In this document: piece after piece, positions 1 through 9,611 of the stretch
How the letters are laid out: every line of letters starts with the position of its first letter
Position numbering within the stretch: position 1 is the stretch's first letter
From: Kineothrix sp. MB12-C1
Lineage (GTDB): Bacteria; Bacillota; Clostridia; Lachnospirales; Lachnospiraceae
Reading direction: 5' to 3'
Length of the DNA stretch: 64,000 nt
NCBI RefSeq assembly: GCF_030863805.1
Contig: NZ_CP132957.1
Coordinates: 372,001-436,000 of the forward strand
Translations under genes and position numbers: made by a program
Notes under the pieces: model-generated
What the model was told of the DNA's origin: nothing
Databases searched by the model: none
Seen by the model: only the letters and a program-made list of their open reading frames with translations

Positions 1-474
1 AATAAATAAACCTATGATACCTCCGGTGATGCTAAAGATTTGAGTTATAATGAAAAAAGTGGCTCCATCAGTAATGGAAACCATACGCATAATATCTGTA
101 TCCAGATTATTGAAAATCTCGGTATAATTTTTTCCGGTAAAATAATCCGTTTTTAATTTTACCAAATGCTGAAAAGCCTTCTCCATCAAGGAATATTCCA
201 TTTTAGCAGAAATATCCGTTCGCTTTTTTTCCTTTATCAGATCAATAACGGCATTAATAACAGGGAGAATCGCTGATAATACAACTAATTGAATCAATAG
301 CTGCTTATTTCCTCCGATGAATCCATAATCCATAATATTCCTACTCAGCAAAGGGATACAGAGATTAAGACCGGTACTGACAATTAGACAAGCAAATATA
401 ATACAAATTGTTTTTTTATAATCTCCTAAAAGCCTAACCAGATTTTTCACTGCATCCTTATCGCTCATTTTCAT
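1..474 (-). CDS. ABC exporter, N-terminal membrane part (cut by window edge)
   Basis: The first ~157 residues of an ABC transporter of the exporter type; the rest lies outside the window. The visible part has a cytoplasmic N-terminus, then hydrophobic helices at about residues 22-40 and 58-75 and another near 140-157, the pattern of the ABC_membrane domain that precedes a nucleotide-binding domain. The ATG at 474 overlaps the stop of the upstream subtilase as ATGA, so the two are translationally coupled. An exporter coupled to a subtilase and a LytTR regulator suggests export and maturation of a small peptide (inference). The ATPase half cannot be seen, so a permease-only protein is not excluded. 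Confidence 0.75.
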   Translation of the reverse strand, partial: MKMSDKDAVKNLVRLLGDYKKTICIIFACLIVSTGLNLCIPLLSRNIMDYGFIGGNKQLLIQLVVLSAILPVINAVIDLIKEKKRTDISAKMEYSLMEKAFQHLVKLKTDYFTGKNYTEIFNNLDTDIMRMVSITDGATFFIITQIFSITGGIIGLFI

Positions 475-1943
475 TCCCCCAATACTTCCCTGATTTTTCG
501 AAAAATTGTTTGTATATATTCAGTATCTATTTCTGGAGAACGGACATCTCCTACAGCGATATCTTCATATAGGAACAAAGTTCGATATCCGATTTCACAT
601 CGCTCCAATGTAATTTTTAAATCTATTTTATCCTGCAGACATAACTTTTGCTTTCCAAAATATAATGGTGAACCAATCAGAACGGCATCATTTTGCTTAT
701 AATGGGTCTGCCAGTAAATAAAACGATACAAAGAAGATATGTATTTCTCTTCAAGAACTTCTTCCGGTATATATTCCAGATCATACAATACACTTTCTGC
801 ACAAAAGCTAATAGTATATAGATAATAACCGCCCTTACCAAAGCTTTTCTTTAGCTGAGAGAGCAGGAACATTTCATCAATCTCATCTTTCCATTCGCAT
901 AAAATAACAGGAATCTTTAATTCATGCTCCATTTCCGCTTCTATTTCAATATGTTCTCTATTCAGAATTTGTTTCAGTCGATTTTCAGAACTCCAAAAAA
1001 ACTTATTAGTGTTCGGTTGTTTTACCTTTTCTTTACCTAAATAAATAATATTTTTATTATTGAAAGAACCCCCCTCTACTTTGGATAAATCATCAATCAC
1101 AACAGTATCAATCGAATGGATAACATCCGCATGTCTCATTTCTTCTACTGCTTTTTCATCTACAGCATTGAAATAATATTCCGCCCGGCTTTTTCTTCCT
1201 GTTGTTTTAATCAAGGCATTATGAATCCAATCCGGTTCTTCATATACGGGAGAAAGATATACCTTATGTTCTTCAATTATAGATGCTAAAGCCAGTTTAG
1301 CTATATATATATTAATCATAGGCTTTTCCATCGCCAGCTTGCCAATGAGCGCTGTAATATATGGGGCCGCATAACTATTACTTTTCTGTGCTGTTATTTT
1401 CTTTTCTCCGCTTATCAACTCCTGCTCTCCCGGAACCAATACATCAATTCCAAGATGCCCATTTCCTGTAAAGTCATTATATGCATCACGGTCTATCGCC
1501 ACTCCAATCACATGAGATAGAGCTGCCGGGTAAGATACATATCCACTGTTTGCAGTTGCTGCAATGACGATCAATCCTTTCACCGCATATTCATTGATTA
1601 AAGTTCTTATTTGATTTCTGTCTTGAAAATGCATGGAGCCGAGACTTACATTTAAGATATTGATTTGATTCTGCAGACACCATTCCATTGCCGGTCGAAG
1701 CTTAGTAAGCAGCCCTGTCCCCTTTTCATCTAAGACCTTCACGCTGCTTAAATTACCCTCCGGAAAATACTTTTCAATAATCTGGGCACAGGTAGTTCCA
1801 TGCAAAAAGCTTACATGCTCCACATCGCTATTATCAGGAATACAGTCTCCATCCTCTGTTATAAGAACCTTATATTCCAGAGGTTTTTTCAAAAAAACTT
1901 CATCAACCCCATTATCAACAATGGCAATCCTAACGTCAGGCAA
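471..1943 (-). CDS. S8 family subtilisin-like serine peptidase with extra C-terminal domain
   Basis: The N-terminal ~200 residues are a compact subtilase domain. The triad is visible: Asp10 in IVDNGVD, His48 in LHGTTCA and Ser190 in SNSYAAPYITA, with the oxyanion Asn132 in ATANSG. There is no signal peptide or propeptide, so it should act in the cytoplasm. Residues ~280-490 form a second domain I cannot name with confidence; it contains a run like IPVILCEW and resembles C-terminal extensions of subtilases in clostridial peptide-maturation loci. The start is TTG, with GGTGAG six bases upstream. It lies 18 bases after the response regulator and overlaps the ABC exporter. Probable role: cleavage of a peptide before export (inference). 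Confidence 0.8.
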   Translation of the reverse strand: MPDVRIAIVDNGVDEVFLKKPLEYKVLITEDGDCIPDNSDVEHVSFLHGTTCAQIIEKYFPEGNLSSVKVLDEKGTGLLTKLRPAMEWCLQNQINILNVSLGSMHFQDRNQIRTLINEYAVKGLIVIAATANSGYVSYPAALSHVIGVAIDRDAYNDFTGNGHLGIDVLVPGEQELISGEKKITAQKSNSYAAPYITALIGKLAMEKPMINIYIAKLALASIIEEHKVYLSPVYEEPDWIHNALIKTTGRKSRAEYYFNAVDEKAVEEMRHADVIHSIDTVVIDDLSKVEGGSFNNKNIIYLGKEKVKQPNTNKFFWSSENRLKQILNREHIEIEAEMEHELKIPVILCEWKDEIDEMFLLSQLKKSFGKGGYYLYTISFCAESVLYDLEYIPEEVLEEKYISSLYRFIYWQTHYKQNDAVLIGSPLYFGKQKLCLQDKIDLKITLERCEIGYRTLFLYEDIAVGDVRSPEIDTEYIQTIFRKIREVLGE

Positions 1944-1961
1944 TCCCTACTCACCAGCTTT

Positions 1962-2708
1962 CTAGCATGAATTATATATGAATTCATTTACCCTTTCTTT
2001 AAACCCCACTACCCTCTTTTGCGATAAGGGTAGTTCTTCACCATTATCCATCTGTATTCTATATCTCGTAATCTTACTAACTTTTCCAACATTTATGAGA
2101 AAACCTCTGCAATTTGTTTCGAATCCTAACGGCTTCATTCTCTCCTCTAGTTCCTTCATTGTCTCAGAATATATATATTTTTGATTGTTCGTAACTATCT
2201 CTATCTTCTTTTGTGTCTTTATATATTGAAAATATACAATTTCTTCCACCGGTAAAACTAATAATTCTTTCTTGACTTCAATTTCACCGGATATATATTT
2301 CACGTTTTTGAATTCTATATGAAGACGCTGTATCTTATCCTCACTTGCTATAGATTCCTTTATTTGCTCTTCCAATAAATCTGTTTGTATAGGCTTTTCC
2401 AAAAAAGCAAAAGCATGAGATCTATTTAAAGCTTCCTGGCAATACCACTTGAAACTTGATTGAAATATAATCTTTGTATAACTATTCTTTTCATAAATAA
2501 GCCGCCCAATCTCTATTCCATTTTCTCCGTCTATCCTAATGTCCAAAAATACTAAATCAAATATCCTGGATGCCCTCACCAGCTTCTCGCCGGAATCATA
2601 CTCCTCAATATTATACGGAATAAGAAGCTTATCCATTATGCCTTGCACTGCTAACTTCAACTGTCTTAGTTCCGACATATTACTATCACAAATCGCTACA
2701 TATACCAT
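1962..2708 (-). CDS. LytTR-family response regulator
   Basis: A two-domain regulator of the AgrA/ComE type. Residues 1-120 are a receiver domain with the acidic pocket near Asp8, the likely phosphorylated Asp56 in LVFLDIRIDG and a conserved Lys in FLEKP. Residues ~140-245 are a LytTR DNA-binding domain with the typical ending in which a core residue run NVGKVSKI precedes the recognition part. A GGGGGA ribosome-binding site lies six bases before the ATG. No histidine kinase is visible in the window. It is the first gene of a minus-strand operon with the subtilase and ABC exporter, as in quorum-type peptide loci. Confidence 0.88.
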   Translation of the reverse strand: MVYVAICDSNMSELRQLKLAVQGIMDKLLIPYNIEEYDSGEKLVRASRIFDLVFLDIRIDGENGIEIGRLIYEKNSYTKIIFQSSFKWYCQEALNRSHAFAFLEKPIQTDLLEEQIKESIASEDKIQRLHIEFKNVKYISGEIEVKKELLVLPVEEIVYFQYIKTQKKIEIVTNNQKYIYSETMKELEERMKPLGFETNCRGFLINVGKVSKITRYRIQMDNGEELPLSQKRVVGFKERVNEFIYNSC

Positions 2709-2747
2709 ACTTCATCCCCCTTGTACATGCTCCTTTCTTAACGACAA

Positions 2748-2782
2748 AAAAACTATTAAAAAAAATATTTTCTAATAGTTTT
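2748..2782 (-). promoter_or_regulatory. Hairpin with U-run in the leader of the LytTR operon
   Basis: A 10-bp inverted repeat (AAAACTATTA and its complement, at 2748-2757 and 2773-2782) lies 40 bases before the response-regulator start. On the minus strand it is followed by seven T, like an intrinsic terminator or attenuator. The stem is AT-rich and therefore weak. A strong GGAGGGGGG ribosome-binding motif followed by a four-codon ORF lies just upstream of it on the same strand. Confidence 0.4.
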
Positions 2783-3049
2783 CAATCATATATTCCTCAT
2801 ATTTCCCCCCTCCACATGCAACTATTATCATAAAATAATTGAAATGGCTTGTATTCCCTTCTTTTACATATCTTACATGCATAATATACACAATTTTGAG
2901 CTTTTATTCCATTGTCTATGTTGTCATTTTTTGCTCTTTATTGTACATTAATTTCCAAACACAAATGACAGGAATACTCACATTAAAATACTTTTCTTCT
3001 TGTATCAAAATATGATAGAATTAGCCATTTAAATTATTCTGGTATTAAA
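2783..3049. other. Long AT-rich intergenic region
   Basis: No gene seen. It forms most of the ~450-base gap between the LytTR operon and the alcohol dehydrogenase terminator and presumably holds the operon promoter on the minus strand. I found no convincing LytTR direct-repeat sites by eye. Confidence 0.5.
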
Positions 3050-3093
3050 AAAACAACATGCCCATCTCATATACGAAAAGAACATGTTGTTTT
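3050..3093 (-). terminator. Rho-independent terminator after the alcohol dehydrogenase gene
   Basis: Inverted repeat AAAACAACATG at 3050-3060 and CATGTTGTTTT at 3083-3093, followed on the minus strand by a run of T. It lies ~70 bases past the stop of the dehydrogenase gene. Confidence 0.65.
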
Positions 3094-3161
3094 ATAGTGT
3101 TTCATAATATTTTACGTTGCTATTCTTACGGGAATTATCTCTTATTATCTATTCATTTCCC

Positions 3162-4337
3162 CTACAGCATAAGCCGATATATTGCTTCCACATCCTTCTG
3201 GCCCAACTTCACGAATCCCTCAATGCTTCCTGTATTGACATCCCCAAAACATGCAATATGAGCCATTTTCTCGATATCTTCTTCTTTTGCACCTAGTTCT
3301 GCAAAATTCTTCGGCATACCGATTGATATTAAGAAATTACGCAATGCTTCGATTCCAGCTTTCGCGGTTCGCCCCGGATGCTCAAAATCCATCTCACATC
3401 CCCATACACGAACTGCCACCTTGGCAAACCGCATAATATCATGATGCATGTTGTAGGTAAATACTGCCGGCATAACTACTGCCAGACCTGCACCATGGGC
3501 ACAGTCATATAATGCGGATAACTCGTGCTCAATCACATGACTCGTCCAATCCTGTGTACGCCCTACTCCACAGGAATTGTTATGAGCCATCATGGCCGCC
3601 CACATAATATTTGCCCGCGCTTCATAATTGTTCGCATCTTCCATGATCCGTGTTCCTTCTTGAATCATTGTCAGTAACAACGCCTCAATCATGCGATCCG
3701 TCACTTCTACTTCTTTTGTATTGGTCAAATACCGTTCGTACAAATGTGCCATAATATCTGTAATTCCACATGCCGTCTGATACGGCGGCAACGTTTTCGC
3801 AAGTTCAGGATTCATAACTGTAAATTTCGGACGCAACGCCTCTCCCGATGCACCGCGCTTGAACATTCCATTTTCGTTTGTAATAACCGAATCTGCAGAA
3901 CCTTCGCTTCCGGCCGCAGAAATGGTCAGAACGGTACCAAGAGGCAATGCTTCTTCTACAGCCTTTCCCTGATAATAATCCCAGAAGTCCCCATCGTAAA
4001 CGGCTCCTGCTGCAATTGCTTTTGCCGAATCGATGGCACTGCCGCCTCCGACTGCCAGAATAAAATCGACTCCTTCTTTTTTACATAGTTCGATTCCCTC
4101 ATATACCAGCCCACTTCTTGGATTTGGCTTCGCCCCACCTAATTCCACATATGAGATTTCTTCTTTAGAAAGAGATGTTTTCACTCTGTCCAAAAGTCCG
4201 CTTCGAATGACAGAGCCGCCGCCATAATGGATAAGAACTTTCTTTCCACCGAAACGTTTCACATATTTTCCTGTTTCATTTTCTGTCTCTTTGCCAAACG
4301 CAAAATAAGTTGGTGCATAAAATGTAAAATTATCCAT
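3162..4337 (-). CDS. Iron-containing alcohol dehydrogenase (BdhA/YqhD type)
   Basis: A 391-residue group III alcohol dehydrogenase that reduces aldehydes such as butyraldehyde with NAD(P)H in fermentation. The nucleotide-binding signature GGGS is at 39-42, with a second GGGSAIDSAKAI at 97-108. The four metal ligands known from YqhD are at the same numbers: Asp194 and His198 (GITDIMAH), His267 and His281. Length is standard. The ATG is preceded by an AGAAAGAAGG motif. It lies 95 bases downstream of an HxlR regulator on the same strand, so redox- or aldehyde-responsive control is possible (inference). Whether NADH or NADPH is preferred cannot be read from sequence alone. Confidence 0.93.
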   Translation of the reverse strand: MDNFTFYAPTYFAFGKETENETGKYVKRFGGKKVLIHYGGGSVIRSGLLDRVKTSLSKEEISYVELGGAKPNPRSGLVYEGIELCKKEGVDFILAVGGGSAIDSAKAIAAGAVYDGDFWDYYQGKAVEEALPLGTVLTISAAGSEGSADSVITNENGMFKRGASGEALRPKFTVMNPELAKTLPPYQTACGITDIMAHLYERYLTNTKEVEVTDRMIEALLLTMIQEGTRIMEDANNYEARANIMWAAMMAHNNSCGVGRTQDWTSHVIEHELSALYDCAHGAGLAVVMPAVFTYNMHHDIMRFAKVAVRVWGCEMDFEHPGRTAKAGIEALRNFLISIGMPKNFAELGAKEEDIEKMAHIACFGDVNTGSIEGFVKLGQKDVEAIYRLML

Positions 4338-4432
4338 AACACTACCTTCTTTCTTTTTTCTAAATTATAAGAGTATTACAGCATCTATACAAGGAGGCAC
4401 TTTTATTTCCCCTTATCAATACTCCATATAAT

Positions 4433-4792
4433 TTATTCTTCGCCGGAACACTGTGCATTTGTCAATTCGAATTTATCCCCGATATTCCTGCATCCCCAAT
4501 CGCACATCATCTCAACAATAGGTATTAGAGTCTTTCCCTTCTCCGTCGCGGAATATTCTACTTGCGCCGGTACGGTCTCATAGACCTTTCTGATAATGAT
4601 TCCATCCTCCTCCAATTCTCTAAGTTGGATGGTCAATGTCTTTTTATTTGCATGTTCCAAAAAACGTAAGATCTCATTATACCGTTTCGGTCCTTCCTCC
4701 AATAAATAATGCAAAATAAGAAGCTTCCACTTTCCTCCGATAATTTTCAAGGTAACTTCCATCTCACAGGAAACTTGTATTTTCTCCCCCAT
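4433..4792 (-). CDS. HxlR family winged-helix transcriptional regulator
   Basis: A 119-residue HxlR-type winged helix protein. It shows the family's hallmark start (C-x-ME-TLKIIGGKWKLLIL) and the later LREL-EEDGII-RKVY stretch. Cys9 is at the position that senses electrophiles or oxidants in relatives such as HypR and YodB. The ribosome-binding site AAAGGAGAGAAAG is close to the ATG. It is co-directional with the alcohol dehydrogenase downstream and may control it (inference). It starts only 13 bases after the stop of the upstream helicase gene. Confidence 0.88.
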   Translation of the reverse strand: MGEKIQVSCEMEVTLKIIGGKWKLLILHYLLEEGPKRYNEILRFLEHANKKTLTIQLRELEEDGIIIRKVYETVPAQVEYSATEKGKTLIPIVEMMCDWGCRNIGDKFELTNAQCSGEE

Positions 4793-4805
4793 CGCTTTCT
4801 CTCCT

Positions 4806-6257
4806 TTAAAATCTCTCTACTGCCTCCGTTACTTTTAATAGCTTACCACAAATCTTTGTACTTTTCATCGCTTCCAGTACCAATGGGCCTTTTCCATTTA
4901 GTATTTCTATATAGGTCAGGGTATCTTGTATCGTTATTATCCCGATATCCTCCGGCTTAACCCCTTCCAGATTGGATATGACCCCGACAAAATTCGTTGC
5001 TCTCAGTTTCTTTTTCTTTCCGCCGTTAAAGCGTAATTTCATTATCCCCTTGTTTAATCTGTCGCTTTTCATTTTTTTAATTTGAGGCTTCCTATTTATC
5101 TTTTTATTAAAAGCAGGCTTCTGAACAGATACCTCCTCTTCGGCAGGTACCGTTCTTTCCTGAATTTCAAACCCAATCAGCTCTTCAATGTCGTGCAAAT
5201 ATTTGGCTTGTGTCGGAACTACAAAGGAAATGGCTTTTCCTTTTTGCCCTGCACGCCCCGTTCTTCCTGTTCTATGGACATAGTTCTCCTCGTCCAAAGG
5301 AATATCCAAATTAATAACAAGAGAGATATCCTCTATATCTATACCTCTTGCAGCTACATCTGTAGCTATTAAATAGCGGTATTCTCCCCTTTTAAAGCGT
5401 TTCATCGCCGATAAACGTTCGGGTTGTTCCATGCCGCCATGAATTTTAATGCAAGGATAGGATAAGTCATTCAGGTAATCACATACTATATCCACCCGTT
5501 CCTTTGTACTGCAAAAGATGATACAACTATCCGGATTTTCTATAATCGTGACATCGATCAATAGTTTGAATTTATCCTCTTCCTTCGTCATATAAAGAAA
5601 ATGATTGATATCACTTGTCATGATGTCGTCCTCACTGACATCTATATTGACAGGACCTTCCATATATTTTGATGATATATCTTTCACTTCATCGGACATA
5701 GTAGCGGAGAATAACATTGTCATCCGTTCCTTGGGCAGTTCTTCCATAATTGTTTCCACTTGCTCAACGAACCCCATATCGAGCATTCTATCCGCTTCAT
5801 CGATTACTAAGCAGTTAATTTTATTTAAGGGTAATGTTCCTTTCTTTATATGGTCCATCACGCGCCCCGGTGTACCGACTACTACATGTGTTTTCTGCTT
5901 CAGTTCTCCTTTTTCAATAGAAAAAGGATGTCCTCCATAGATTGCGGTTGCTTTTATCCGTTTAAACCTGCCTATGTTAATAAAATTTTCCTTAACCTGA
6001 ACCGCAAGTTCTCTTGTTGGAGTCAAAATAAGCGCTTGTGGTTTATTTTCGAGCCATTCAATTAATTCACATATCGGAATTGCATATGCGGCCGTCTTTC
6101 CGCTGCCTGTCTGTGCTTTGACGATAAGATCTCTTTTCTCCAAAGCAGATGGAATCACTCTAGCCTGAACTTCCGTCGGTATCTCATATCCAAGTCCATC
6201 GAGTGCCTTTACAATATCCTCGCTGATTCTATCATTATAAAAACTGTTAACATCCAT
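4806..6257 (-). CDS. dbpA: DEAD-box ATP-dependent RNA helicase, DbpA/YxiN type
   Basis: A 483-residue RNA helicase. Helicase motifs are complete: AQTGSGKT (about 48-55), PTRELA, GTPGR, DEAD ([13 protein letters not shown]), SAT, ARGID and [11 protein letters not shown] basic linker (about 375-415) leads to a C-terminal DbpA RNA-binding domain ending in [10 protein letters not shown]. In YxiN and DbpA this domain binds hairpin 92 of 23S rRNA, so the role is ribosome assembly. Its promoter region faces the divergent rsmH-like gene. A small AT-rich dyad at about 6300-6320 lies in the shared region. Confidence 0.92.
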   Translation of the reverse strand: MDVNSFYNDRISEDIVKALDGLGYEIPTEVQARVIPSALEKRDLIVKAQTGSGKTAAYAIPICELIEWLENKPQALILTPTRELAVQVKENFINIGRFKRIKATAIYGGHPFSIEKGELKQKTHVVVGTPGRVMDHIKKGTLPLNKINCLVIDEADRMLDMGFVEQVETIMEELPKERMTMLFSATMSDEVKDISSKYMEGPVNIDVSEDDIMTSDINHFLYMTKEEDKFKLLIDVTIIENPDSCIIFCSTKERVDIVCDYLNDLSYPCIKIHGGMEQPERLSAMKRFKRGEYRYLIATDVAARGIDIEDISLVINLDIPLDEENYVHRTGRTGRAGQKGKAISFVVPTQAKYLHDIEELIGFEIQERTVPAEEEVSVQKPAFNKKINRKPQIKKMKSDRLNKGIMKLRFNGGKKKKLRATNFVGVISNLEGVKPEDIGIITIQDTLTYIEILNGKGPLVLEAMKSTKICGKLLKVTEAVERF

Positions 6258-6422
6258 ATTAAAACCTCTCGTTCTTTTGTTATGCGTTTGCTATTATAAC
6301 ATAATATTGCTAAAATATTATAGATTTGGTATTATGTAATTCACAAGAATATTTCAATCTGCCAGCTTTCCAGAGGCTTCGGATCATAGATCGAATATAG
6401 ATTTAAGAAAGTGAAAATAAGA

Positions 6423-7472
6423 ATGAACAATCAAGAACAAAAGCATCAACGCCGTCCCAGATATAAAGGTACTCATCCAAAGGCTTTCAAAGATAAATAT
6501 AAAGAATTACAGCCCGAACTATATGCCGATGCTGTAGAAAAGGTAATCCAAAAAGGCAATACCCCTGCCGGTATGCATCGTTCCATCTGCGTACAAGAAA
6601 TAATGGATTTCTTGCAAATTACCCCCGGACAAATCGGTCTGGATGCAACCTTAGGTTATGGAGGTCATACTTTAGAAATGCTTAAATGCTTGGATTCAAA
6701 GGGGCACTTGTATGCTACTGATGTAGATTCCATTGAATTACCCCGAACGAAAGAACGCTTGGAAAGCTTAGGCTATGGACCGGAAATTCTAACAATTAAG
6801 CAAACAAATTATTCCAATATAGACCAAATTATTTCTACATCAGGTCCCTTAAATTTTATATTGGCAGATTTGGGTGTCTCTTCCATGCAAATAGACAATC
6901 CCGAAAGGGGGTTTTCCTTTAAAACAGAAGGACCACTTGACTTACGGCTCGACCCGTCTAAAGGTATCTCCGCCGCGGAGCGCCTTAAAACAATCTCACA
7001 AGATGAATTACACAGTATGTTATTAGAAAATTCAGACGAGCCTCATGCTGCTGAAATCGCCCGCGCGATTACTTTAGCGATTAAAAAAGGAACAGACATC
7101 ACAACGACAAGTCAGCTCCAGCAAATAATACAAGATGCTCTGAAGTTCATTCCGGAAAAAGATAGGAAGAACGAAATTAAAAAATCCTGCCAAAGATCCT
7201 TTCAAGCACTGAGAATCGATGTTAATAACGAGTTTGAAATGCTATATGAATTCTTAGAAAAGCTTCCTGCTGCTGTGGCTGAAGGCGGGCGCGTCGCTAT
7301 CCTTACCTTTCATTCCGGTGAAGACCGCCTCGTTAAGAAATCTTTCCAGCGCTTCTATCGTGAAGGTATTTATAGGGAAATATCTCCAAAAGCCATTAGG
7401 CCATCCGCTATTGAATGTAATTCTAACAGCCGCGCCAAGTGTGCGAAGTTACGCTGGGCAATAAAAGCTTAA
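6423..7472 (+). CDS. Stand-alone 16S rRNA (cytosine-N4)-methyltransferase, RsmH-like
   Basis: An S-adenosylmethionine-dependent methyltransferase of the RsmH/MraW family, which modifies C1402 of 16S rRNA. Motifs seen are LDATLGYGGHT (SAM binding), DLGVSSMQID, RGFSF, the insertion helix, SFQALRIDVNNE, and AILTFHSGEDR near the end. It carries ~50 additional basic N-terminal residues. It is not in a division/cell-wall cluster, so it may be a second copy beside a canonical rsmH (inference). The start is uncertain: ATG at 6423 or an in-frame GTG at 6411; both have only a weak ribosome-binding site. Confidence 0.85.
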   Translation: MNNQEQKHQRRPRYKGTHPKAFKDKYKELQPELYADAVEKVIQKGNTPAGMHRSICVQEIMDFLQITPGQIGLDATLGYGGHTLEMLKCLDSKGHLYATDVDSIELPRTKERLESLGYGPEILTIKQTNYSNIDQIISTSGPLNFILADLGVSSMQIDNPERGFSFKTEGPLDLRLDPSKGISAAERLKTISQDELHSMLLENSDEPHAAEIARAITLAIKKGTDITTTSQLQQIIQDALKFIPEKDRKNEIKKSCQRSFQALRIDVNNEFEMLYEFLEKLPAAVAEGGRVAILTFHSGEDRLVKKSFQRFYREGIYREISPKAIRPSAIECNSNSRAKCAKLRWAIKA

Positions 7473-7502
7473 TCTGCCTTTTGCGCTATCATATGTTTAC
7501 CC

Positions 7503-8042
7503 TTACAGCGCTGTACCCTTTGTAGGTGCAAACAACCGAGACATGTCGACACCTTCCAATTCGAGCAACTTCACTTTTGTTTTTAGTCCTCCGGCATAGC
7601 CTGTCAAACTGCCATTCGCTCCCACAACCCGATGACAGGGGATGATAATAGAGATAGGGTTATGTCCAACAGCTCCGCCCACCGCTTGGCTTGACATCGT
7701 TTCTTTATTCATTTCTGCCGCTATCTTTTTCGCGATATCGCCATATGTGATTGTCCCGCCATATGGTATTTCACATAAAATATTCCATACGCTTTTCCGG
7801 AATTCACTACCAATAGGAGCCAGAGGTAATTCGGAAATGGCAGGTTTCTTACCTGCAAAATATCTGTTCAACCATTCTGTTGCCGCATCAAATACCGGCA
7901 TATCGTCCTTTTCGATCATTTCTGCGGATATGGAAGCGCCATGATATTTCTGCCCTTCATTCCATACACCGATAAGATCGTCTCCATCACATGCAAGTGT
8001 AATTAAACCTACGGGTGACGGATAAGTTGTCCTATAATACAT
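7503..8042 (-). CDS. ogt: Methylated-DNA--protein-cysteine methyltransferase
   Basis: A 179-residue O6-alkylguanine-DNA alkyltransferase that transfers the alkyl group from DNA to its own cysteine. The active-site signature PCHRVVG is present, followed by GSLTGYAGG. The upstream parts (FRKSVWNILCEIPYGGTITYGDIA) are standard for the family. The start was moved to the ATG at 8042 because AAGGAGG lies six bases before it. It follows the Ada-AlkA gene by 26 bases, forming an alkylation-repair operon. Confidence 0.95.
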   Translation of the reverse strand: MYYRTTYPSPVGLITLACDGDDLIGVWNEGQKYHGASISAEMIEKDDMPVFDAATEWLNRYFAGKKPAISELPLAPIGSEFRKSVWNILCEIPYGGTITYGDIAKKIAAEMNKETMSSQAVGGAVGHNPISIIIPCHRVVGANGSLTGYAGGLKTKVKLLELEGVDMSRLFAPTKGTAL

Positions 8043-8068
8043 GGGAAACCTCCTTGCATTCTTTCTTT

Positions 8069-9529
8069 TTATAACGTATTCCACAGATTAATGGTAGCGT
8101 AACTGCGCCATGGATGCCACACATTTGACATTTCCAGAAGTTCTTTTGATGTCAGAGGATAGAGTGCCTTTTTTACACCGGCGTCCGTCTCGAGAAAAGC
8201 ATCCGGCCACTCCATAGTACGCATGGCTATATATTGTGCCGTCCAACTTCCGATACCCCGGATTGTCATCAGCTTTTTTATTTCTTCTTCCGGTCGAGCC
8301 GGGAGCTCGAAATCAATTTCTTTTTGTACGATTGCCCTTGCCAACTCATAGATTGTTTTTGAACGCGTTGTAATGATCCCCAATGGACCGAAATGATTTT
8401 CAATAGGACCGTCCAAAGCCAATATATCTTCAGGAGAAGGAAAGACATGGGTCAGACCCGGAATCTTCGTTTGAACAGGCGTACCATAAGTATCCACAAT
8501 TCTTGCGGTCAATGTACTTGCTGCCTTAACCGTAATTTGCTGCCCGAGCACCGCCCTCACCACCATCTCAAATGCATTAAAACAGCCCGGCAAACGAGTC
8601 CCTAAAACACAAAGTCCCGGTCGTATTTCATTCATTACCCGCAGTGTCTCATACACTGCTTCCGGATCACAATATAAGTCAAACATATGCCTTACCCGAG
8701 CTAATACTTGCGGTAAGACAGGCAGTAACGTCTCACTTACTGTTACGCTCAAAGCATTCTTATGAGGTCTGTGTCCTACCCTCATCCAACCATAGACATG
8801 CTTTCCTTCCGAAGTTACTAAATGTACCGTTCTCATATATGTGTCGTCTTGCACTATATCAATCCCCGGAATTGCACGTCCGGCAAAGAAGTGAAGCATT
8901 TCTTCCCAGGGATAAGGCGGTCGATAGCCTAATGCTAAAGTCACATCACCGGTATTCTTTTGTTCCTCCAAAGTACGTTTCCGCAAAGCTGTAGGAGAAA
9001 GATTATACTGTTTCTTAAAAAGATCGTTGAATCGGCGCAGACTTCCAAATCCAGCAGCCATCGCAACTTCAATGACCGGTAAGTCAGTATCCGTAAGTAG
9101 ATTTTTCGCAAGAAGTAACCGGCATGTTTGCAGATATTGCACCGGTGTCACATTGTATTCTGCTGTAAAAACACGCCGTAAATGTCTATCGGTGCAACCA
9201 AGCCGTCCGGAAAGCTCGTCCAGACTTTGTCCGCTCCCGCAATTTTCTTCCAGCATTCTTGCTGCCCGGTAAACCAAATTAGGGGTAGCATCAACTATGG
9301 AAGAACCCGGGGCAAGTTCCGGTCTGCACAAAAGGCATGGACGATATCCGGCTTGCTCGGCTTCCGCTGCCGTATGATAAAAAGTACAATTCTCAGCTTT
9401 AGGTTGTTTTGCCCGGCACACCGGGCGGCAATAGATTCCCGTAGACGATATCCCTACAAAAAAACGTCCATCAAAGCGCGTATCTTTTGCCACAAATGCC
9501 GCATATAGCCCGCTTTTATTCTCTAGCAT
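8069..9529 (-). CDS. Ada-AlkA fusion: methyl-sensing activator and 3-methyladenine DNA glycosylase
   Basis: Three parts in one 486-residue protein. Residues 1-75 are the Ada zinc domain with Cys34, Cys38, Cys65 and Cys68, the same spacing as E. coli Ada, where one Cys takes the methyl group from phosphotriesters. Residues ~85-185 are an AraC-type helix-turn-helix. Residues ~195-486 are an AlkA-like glycosylase with the helix-hairpin-helix MTIRGIGSWTAQYIA and catalytic Asp in ETDAGV. Methylated protein should turn on its own operon together with ogt downstream (known for the family; inferred here). The start ATG has GGAGGTGAAGT upstream. Confidence 0.94.
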   Translation of the reverse strand: MLENKSGLYAAFVAKDTRFDGRFFVGISSTGIYCRPVCRAKQPKAENCTFYHTAAEAEQAGYRPCLLCRPELAPGSSIVDATPNLVYRAARMLEENCGSGQSLDELSGRLGCTDRHLRRVFTAEYNVTPVQYLQTCRLLLAKNLLTDTDLPVIEVAMAAGFGSLRRFNDLFKKQYNLSPTALRKRTLEEQKNTGDVTLALGYRPPYPWEEMLHFFAGRAIPGIDIVQDDTYMRTVHLVTSEGKHVYGWMRVGHRPHKNALSVTVSETLLPVLPQVLARVRHMFDLYCDPEAVYETLRVMNEIRPGLCVLGTRLPGCFNAFEMVVRAVLGQQITVKAASTLTARIVDTYGTPVQTKIPGLTHVFPSPEDILALDGPIENHFGPLGIITTRSKTIYELARAIVQKEIDFELPARPEEEIKKLMTIRGIGSWTAQYIAMRTMEWPDAFLETDAGVKKALYPLTSKELLEMSNVWHPWRSYATINLWNTL

Positions 9530-9611
9530 TACTTCACCTCCTACTTGTTCTCAATGTAATTATATCATATTTGTCGAGAATAACTGGCTGTTTTCGGACA
9601 TGGTTTTTTGA

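Noticed and set aside
2709-3049. LytTR operator repeats upstream of the response regulator
   Set aside because: I could not find a pair of direct repeats with convincing spacing by eye.
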